Of a DNA stretch of 24,193 nucleotides, positions 19,874 through 24,193 are shown in pieces; position 1 is the first letter of the stretch, and each line of letters opens with the position of its first letter. Below the pieces are notes generated by a model. That model worked only from the letters and a program-made list of their open reading frames with translations, was not told where the DNA came from and searched no databases. Origin of the DNA: Opitutia bacterium. GTDB taxonomy: Bacteria; Verrucomicrobiota; Verrucomicrobiia; Opitutales; UBA953. The stretch is from the NCBI GenBank assembly GCA_947460445.1, contig CANHHS010000005.1, positions 1-24,193 on the forward strand. The letters are read 5' to 3'. The translations under genes were made by a program, and so were the position numbers.

Positions 19874-21232
19874 ATGAGTGATGCGCCTTCGAACCCTAAT
19901 CGACATGTATTGGGGATGATCTTCCTCACTGTCCTGATGGATATCATAGGTTTCGCCATCATCATACCGATGTTCCCAAGCCTCTTGACGCATTACCTGC
20001 ATGCCGAGGGAACTGCAGGTACATTAGTTTCAATGATGGCAGACTTGGCGAAATCGATTGCGGGCACAGAACCGCGCCCCGAACTTGTTGCTGTTTTGTT
20101 TGGTGGATTGCTGAGTGCGGTCTTTTCGGGGCTGCAGTTTGTGTGTTCGCCATTTTGGGGTGCACTTTCAGACCGCATTGGTCGCCGACCGGTTTTAGTA
20201 ACGACACTCTGCGGTAATATGTTCGCCTATGCCCTCTGGATTTTTTCAGGGCAGTTTTGGGTACTACTCGTTTCGCGTGTTCTATGTGGTTTGGCTGCAG
20301 GTAATATCGCCGTGGCTTCGGCGGCAGCTGCCGACATAACGGATCGCGACAATCGCACCAAAGGAATGGCGGTTGTCGGCGTAGCCATTGGCTTAGGCTT
20401 TTTACTTGGCCCAGTTATTGGAGGGTTCGCGTCGTTATGGGTGTTGCCACACGCTGTAGAAAATATTCCAGCGCTCGCCCTGAATCCGTTCTCAGGTCCT
20501 GCCATTATTGCTGCATGCATGGCCGCAGCTAATTTCTTAATCGTCTGGCGCTTTTTCCCAGAGACGCATGCGAAGAAGGGTTTAAATACCGAGTCGCGAC
20601 CTACGTTTTTTGCGATTGCCCGGGTACAAGACGGCGGCGTTCGACGTGCGTCGGTCGCAAATCTACTCTACCAGGTCGCTTTTACTGGAATGGAGAACAC
20701 GGTAGTTTTTCTAACGGCCGCTCTTTTCCTTTTTCTCCCGCAGGACAACGCCTGGCTTTTTCTTTCGAACGGTTTGTGTCTCATGATTGCTCAAGGCGTG
20801 GCTGCGCGGTTATTGGTTAAGCGGATTGGCGAGAGAGCGGTCGCCGGGTTAGGTTTTTTGACGGGCGCAATTGCTCTAACCACAATCGCCTTTATTCCTT
20901 ATCCAGAAGTCGGCCATACGGCCATGGAGTGGAAGTCTCTCTTCTTTATCGCGACAGGTTTACTCGCTTTTTCGACAGGGCTCATCCTTCCGAGCCTCTC
21001 TGCCCTTGTATCGCTTTATTCGAGTCCCGATCAGCAGGGCCGTAACTTAGGTATCCTTCGCTCAGCAGGAGCGTTAGCTCGCATCATAGGGCCTTTGGCT
21101 GCCGCCTATGTCTTTTTCCGTATGGGTACGCACCAGTGGGTGTATTTGGCAGGTGCCATCTTAATGGCACCGGGCCTCTGGATGATTACACGTTTGCCGA
21201 ACCCTCGGGGTTCAGCCGCAGGGCAGTCTTGA
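19874..21232 (+). CDS. MFS transporter, TetA/drug-efflux type
   Basis: This 452-residue membrane protein has about twelve predicted helices and the MFS motif A WGALSDRIGRRPVL at about residues 95-108 in the TM2-TM3 loop, with R-V-L-C-G-L-A-A-G-N in TM4 and a GVAIGLGFLLGPVIGG motif C-like stretch in TM5, typical of the drug:H+ antiporter group. The family exports drugs or metabolites, but the substrate cannot be told from sequence. The first periplasmic loop is unusually long (about residues 40-70) for TetA proteins. It is divergent from the DUF362 gene, and its end overlaps the convergent hemY by 21 bases. Confidence 0.88.
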   Translation: MSDAPSNPNRHVLGMIFLTVLMDIIGFAIIIPMFPSLLTHYLHAEGTAGTLVSMMADLAKSIAGTEPRPELVAVLFGGLLSAVFSGLQFVCSPFWGALSDRIGRRPVLVTTLCGNMFAYALWIFSGQFWVLLVSRVLCGLAAGNIAVASAAAADITDRDNRTKGMAVVGVAIGLGFLLGPVIGGFASLWVLPHAVENIPALALNPFSGPAIIAACMAAANFLIVWRFFPETHAKKGLNTESRPTFFAIARVQDGGVRRASVANLLYQVAFTGMENTVVFLTAALFLFLPQDNAWLFLSNGLCLMIAQGVAARLLVKRIGERAVAGLGFLTGAIALTTIAFIPYPEVGHTAMEWKSLFFIATGLLAFSTGLILPSLSALVSLYSSPDQQGRNLGILRSAGALARIIGPLAAAYVFFRMGTHQWVYLAGAILMAPGLWMITRLPNPRGSAAGQS

Positions 21233-22555
21233 GCCAAGTTCTGATCCGCGACGCAACGTAGACATTAGAGAAATTCCGCCACGGAATGATCCGACGAAAT
21301 GTAGGCCTTGGTGTAGGGATTCCGTAGACTCGACAGCGTCTAAGAAGCGTCCGTGTTGATGTGTGTATTGTGGAATCGACCGAGGCCACCGTGCGATCCA
21401 TTCTTTCTTAGGAGCGCCCTTAACGCCTAAAAGATCGCGCAATTCAGCATCAACAACTTCTCGGAGTTGACTGTCCTCTAGGCGTCCCAGTGCAATATTC
21501 CGGGCGCCACCGATAAAACACGCAAGCTGTACACTGCCCTCGGGTGTATTATTTGGGAAGCTGCTGGATGGAAATAGCACACCGAGAATTTTCCGGCCTT
21601 CGCGATGCGGGATGAGCATCCCGAAAGCGTCAAGCGGATGTTGTACTTGTTCGCGTTCGTAACCGCGCACGACGAGGGCGACAGGGGGTGCTTCGACAAT
21701 TTCTGCCGCATGCAAAACGGGCTTAAGTATTTCCGCGCCCGCTAAGTGTGCCCACTGCCATGGCGGGGCTGTTATGATAAGTGACTTTGCACGCGCTCCC
21801 GATTCTTCGCCGCGGGCATTGCGCCAAGCAACGTTCCACCCTCGACTGTCACGGTGAATGAGCGTGGTGGTGCTTTGCAGGTGTAGTGTCCCTTTAGGGA
21901 GTTGTCCTACCATGGCTTCGGTCAGGCGCTGCAGGCCGCCTGGAAATTGTACAATTTTACGTGGCTCACTTGGCGAGCGCCAAAGCCCGAGAAGGATTGA
22001 GCGATGGTCTCTTTCTAAACGAGCCAAAGAAGGGAAGGCGTGCTCTAGTACAAGTCGACCTGGGTCGCCGGCATGGATACCGTTGATCATGGGGTCGAAG
22101 ATTCGATCTGCGACTTCTGTGCCAAAACGTCGTTCCGCAAACGACTGTACCGTCTCTCCGTGTATCGACTCGCGAGATTGGAAGATTTCGAGAAGTAGAT
22201 TTAACTTACCCCGCCATGAGAGCAGGTCGCTGTGTAAAATAGACCGAGGGTTCGCCGTGAGTGCGTGTATGTTGCCATGGCTGGCGATGAGACGTTTCGC
22301 TCCTCTTACATCGGCTTCTTGAATTTCTTGGGCTAGACCGAGTTCGCCAAGCAAGTCGGCGTCGACTTTTCCTTCTAGCTGCAAGGTGTTGGGGCCAAGT
22401 TCGACACTCCAGCCGTCTTCTCTCACGGTATGGATTGCTCCACCGGCTCGCGCAGCTGGATCAATCACCGCCACGGATCCGCCGCGACGCGTAAGGGCCG
22501 ATGCCGTCGATAGGCCTGCGGGGCCTGCACCGATAATAATGGCATCCAGATCCAT
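21212..22555 (-). CDS. hemY: Protoporphyrinogen oxidase, HemY/PpoX type
   Basis: The enzyme oxidises protoporphyrinogen IX (or coproporphyrinogen in some bacteria) to the porphyrin in haem synthesis, with FAD. The dinucleotide motif is GAGPAG (9-14), followed by VELGPNTLQLE, FDPMINGIHAGDPGRLVLEHAFP (family: P...GI.AG....LS), the GGLQRLTEAM segment and the C-terminal GLHFVGSFRGGISLMSTL. The length (447) fits. The ATG at 22555 has an AAGG too close to serve as a ribosome site. The distinction between proto- and coproporphyrinogen oxidase cannot be made by eye. It overlaps the MFS gene by 21 bases. Confidence 0.83.
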   Translation of the reverse strand: MDLDAIIIGAGPAGLSTASALTRRGGSVAVIDPAARAGGAIHTVREDGWSVELGPNTLQLEGKVDADLLGELGLAQEIQEADVRGAKRLIASHGNIHALTANPRSILHSDLLSWRGKLNLLLEIFQSRESIHGETVQSFAERRFGTEVADRIFDPMINGIHAGDPGRLVLEHAFPSLARLERDHRSILLGLWRSPSEPRKIVQFPGGLQRLTEAMVGQLPKGTLHLQSTTTLIHRDSRGWNVAWRNARGEESGARAKSLIITAPPWQWAHLAGAEILKPVLHAAEIVEAPPVALVVRGYEREQVQHPLDAFGMLIPHREGRKILGVLFPSSSFPNNTPEGSVQLACFIGGARNIALGRLEDSQLREVVDAELRDLLGVKGAPKKEWIARWPRSIPQYTHQHGRFLDAVESTESLHQGLHFVGSFRGGISLMSTLRRGSELGSRLPCG

Positions 22556-22761
22556 GCCTTAACAAAACGCAGCTAGCTGGCGTTGGCAACTTATGCTCGG
22601 TATGAAAGCCTGTCGGAATTTTCGGTAAACATAACCCCTTCGCTTCGCCTTGATTCGAGACGATTAATCTGAATGCCCCCATGTCTTCAATTGCCCGAAA
22701 ACAGTTACTTTTTGAGGGTTATTCCATGTAGAAATCCCCTATCGGTAGTTTGCCTAATTTT

Positions 22762-22775
22762 AAGCATAAATGCTT
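22762..22775. promoter_or_regulatory. Palindrome upstream of the glnN promoter, possible activator site
   Basis: AAGCAT (22762-22767) and ATGCTT (22770-22775) form a perfect palindrome around AA, which extends to TTTTAAGCAT/ATGCTTTAAA with one mismatch. It lies about 75-80 bases upstream of the predicted glnN start of transcription, a plausible place for an enhancer-binding activator of sigma-54. The sequence does not match the classical NtrC box, so the regulator is unknown. Confidence 0.4.
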
Positions 22776-22819
22776 TAAAAAACGCAATAATCAGGTGTGA
22801 ATCGATGTCTGTTGAAATG

Positions 22820-22834
22820 TGGCACAGGGGGTGC
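22820..22834 (+). promoter_or_regulatory. Sigma-54 (RpoN) promoter of glnN
   Basis: TGGCAC at 22820-22825, five bases, then GGTGC at 22830-22834, matches the -24/-12 consensus TGGCAC-N5-TTGC with the GG and GC at exact spacing and one change (T to G) in the -12 box. Transcription would begin near 22846, about 20 bases before the glnN ATG at 22866. A sigma-54 promoter needs an activator ATPase such as NtrC, and nitrogen-regulated glutamine synthetase is the classical target. Confidence 0.75.
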
Positions 22835-22865
22835 TTCTTCTTGGTCTTCCCTAATCACCCTATCT

Positions 22866-24193
22866 ATGAGCGCCCATCCTGCACGATCCAAAGCCATTGA
22901 AAGTATTGCTGCCCAGCCTCGGCTGACCGGCACATTCGACTTCCGTAATGAGAAGCTCGATGCGATCTATGGACAAAATGTTTTCTCGTTAGACAAAATG
23001 GAGAAGCGCCTTCCAAAGGCCGTCTTCAAGTCCGTACGCAACGTCATTGAGAACGGCGGAAAGCTCGACAATGACGTCGCGGACATTGTTGCCTCTTCGA
23101 TGAAGGACTGGGCACTCGAGCGCGGCGCCACTCACTACGCTCACGTCTTTTATCCACTGACAGGTCTCACTGCTGAAAAGCACGATACCTTCTTCGAGCC
23201 TTCGGGTTCGGGTACGCTCGCTCAGTTTGCAGGCAAGGCCCTGATCCAAGCAGAGCCCGATGCTTCCTCCTTCCCGAATGGTGGCTTGCGCGCGACCTTC
23301 GAAGCCCGTGGTTACACCGCTTGGGATGTGACATCGCCCGCTTACATCTTTGATACCGAGAACGGTTCAACGCTTTGCATTCCAACCGCATTCGTTTCCT
23401 GGACTGGCGACGCCCTCGACAAGAAGACACCTTTGCTTCGATCGATGGCCGCACTCAATCGCTCAGCTCAGCGCTTGATGAAGCTCTTTGGTAATTCGAA
23501 TACCGGTTACGTCGCTGCGACTGCAGGTCCTGAGCAAGAATACTTCCTCATCGACTCGCGCCTCTATCACCTCCGCCCAGATCTTTATACCTGCGGACGT
23601 TCACTCTTCGGCGCGAAGCCTGCGAAAGGCCAAGAATTCGAAGACCAATACTTCGGCACTATTCCTGCACGCGTACTCGCTTGCATGATGGAGTCTGAGT
23701 TGGAGTGCTTTAAACTCGGGATCCCCATTAAGACCCGTCACAACGAAGTGGCCCCTGCTCAATTCGAAGTCGCCCCGATTTACGAAACTGCCAACGTCGC
23801 TCACGACCACCAGATGCTCACGATGACGGTGCTTAAGAGCGTCGCAGCTAAGCACGGTTTCGTCTGCGTTATGGCAGAGAAGCCTTTTGCGGGCGTGAAT
23901 GGATCCGGCAAGCACGTCAACTGGTCTTTGGGTAGCCCGAAGGTTGGCAATCTCCTCGAACCAGGCTCCAACCCGCACGACAACTCACAGTTCATTGCCT
24001 TCACAACTGCGGTCATCCGTGCGGTTGATATTCACCAAGGCTTACTTCGTGCGACTGTCGCTTCGGCAGGTAACGACCACCGTCTCGGAGCCAACGAAGC
24101 TCCGCCTGCGATTATCTCGATTTATCTCGGCGACATGCTCGCAGACGTCTTCGAGCAACTTCGTAAGAGCGGCTCTGCTAAGTCATCGAAGAA
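22866..24193 (+). CDS. glnN: Glutamine synthetase, type III (partial, 3' end beyond window)
   Basis: GlnN makes glutamine from glutamate, ammonia and ATP. It is the large (about 700-730 residue) GSIII form found in Bacteroidota, Verrucomicrobiota, cyanobacteria and others, unrelated in length to GlnA. The window holds 442 codons with no stop. Diagnostic parts are the N-terminal MEKRLPKAVFKS, ATHYAHVFYPLTG, FFEPSGSGTL and FPNGGLRATFEARGY blocks, then the catalytic GPEQEYF (about 221-227) and IKTRHNEVAPAQFE, the ATP-site VNGSGKHVNWSL (344-355), and NDHRLGANEAPPAI near the end. The start is the ATG at 22866. The upstream sigma-54 promoter suggests nitrogen control. Confidence 0.95.
   Translation, partial: MSAHPARSKAIESIAAQPRLTGTFDFRNEKLDAIYGQNVFSLDKMEKRLPKAVFKSVRNVIENGGKLDNDVADIVASSMKDWALERGATHYAHVFYPLTGLTAEKHDTFFEPSGSGTLAQFAGKALIQAEPDASSFPNGGLRATFEARGYTAWDVTSPAYIFDTENGSTLCIPTAFVSWTGDALDKKTPLLRSMAALNRSAQRLMKLFGNSNTGYVAATAGPEQEYFLIDSRLYHLRPDLYTCGRSLFGAKPAKGQEFEDQYFGTIPARVLACMMESELECFKLGIPIKTRHNEVAPAQFEVAPIYETANVAHDHQMLTMTVLKSVAAKHGFVCVMAEKPFAGVNGSGKHVNWSLGSPKVGNLLEPGSNPHDNSQFIAFTTAVIRAVDIHQGLLRATVASAGNDHRLGANEAPPAIISIYLGDMLADVFEQLRKSGSAKSSK

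Larger units (their letters stand above)
22556..22865. other. Intergenic region between hemY and glnN
   Basis: This 310-base AT-richer region separates divergent hemY (-) and glnN (+). It contains a sigma-54-type promoter (22820-22834) and a palindrome (22762-22775), described separately. A short + ORF starting at 22673 has no recognisable product and overlaps both the promoter and the glnN start, so I do not call it. I see no clear hemY promoter, and no terminator or RNA gene. Confidence 0.7.

Noticed and set aside
22673..22900. 75-codon ORF upstream of glnN
   Set aside because: It spans the sigma-54 promoter and the glnN start in another frame and its product is not recognisable.
1..24193. 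Mobile elements, CRISPR arrays, tRNA/rRNA genes, toxin-antitoxin or defence systems
   Set aside because: I found no transposase, repeat-spacer array, cloverleaf-type sequence or defence gene on either strand; the window is a conserved housekeeping region.

Overview
The window is a bacterial chromosome segment dominated by housekeeping genes. The left 10.2 kb is the distal S10/spc/alpha ribosomal block: rpmC, rpsQ, rplN, rplX, rplE, rpsN, rpsH, rplF, rplR, rpsE, rplO, secY, map, rpsM, rpsK, rpsD, rpoA, rplQ, all on + and closed by a strong intrinsic terminator at 10227-10264. Several features together fit Verrucomicrobiota, probably an Opitutae-like lineage. These are a zinc-free S14 and S4, no rpmD between rpsE and rplO, no adk, infA or rpmJ around secY/map/rpsM, no Shine-Dalgarno sequences, low-complexity tails on several ribosomal proteins, a C-terminally extended SecY and a type III glutamine synthetase. 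The lineage is an inference from gene content; no rRNA lies in the window.

The middle (10.2-18.5 kb, all +) holds a small membrane zinc-ribbon protein, guaA, and then a tight cluster: dnaX, a YfcE-like metallophosphoesterase, the DEAH/RHA helicase hrpB and a DEDDh-type 3'-5' exonuclease, with gaps or overlaps of +3, -4 and -10 bases. Malate dehydrogenase (mdh) and free methionine-R-sulfoxide reductase (msrC) follow. The most striking element is in dnaX. An uninterrupted A9 run (13262-13270) sits directly after the clamp-loader core, is preceded by an AAGGAG motif and followed by a small hairpin, and both alternative frames stop within eight codons. This is what programmed slippage making a short gamma-like subunit next to full-length tau would look like.

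The right end (18.8-24.2 kb) has a secreted DUF362-family protein (-), an MFS drug-efflux-like transporter (+), a HemY-type protoporphyrinogen oxidase (-), a 310-base intergenic region and the first 442 codons of glnN (+), cut by the window edge. The intergenic region carries a near-consensus sigma-54 promoter about 30 bases before the glnN start and a palindrome about 75-80 bases upstream of the predicted transcription start, which suggests nitrogen-responsive control. Two convergent gene pairs overlap at their 3' ends.

I found no mobile elements, tRNA or rRNA genes, CRISPR arrays or defence systems. The items most worth following up are the dnaX recoding site, the absence of Shine-Dalgarno sequences, the extra membrane helix of SecY, the N-terminal extensions of S5 and S11, and the sigma-54 glnN promoter.
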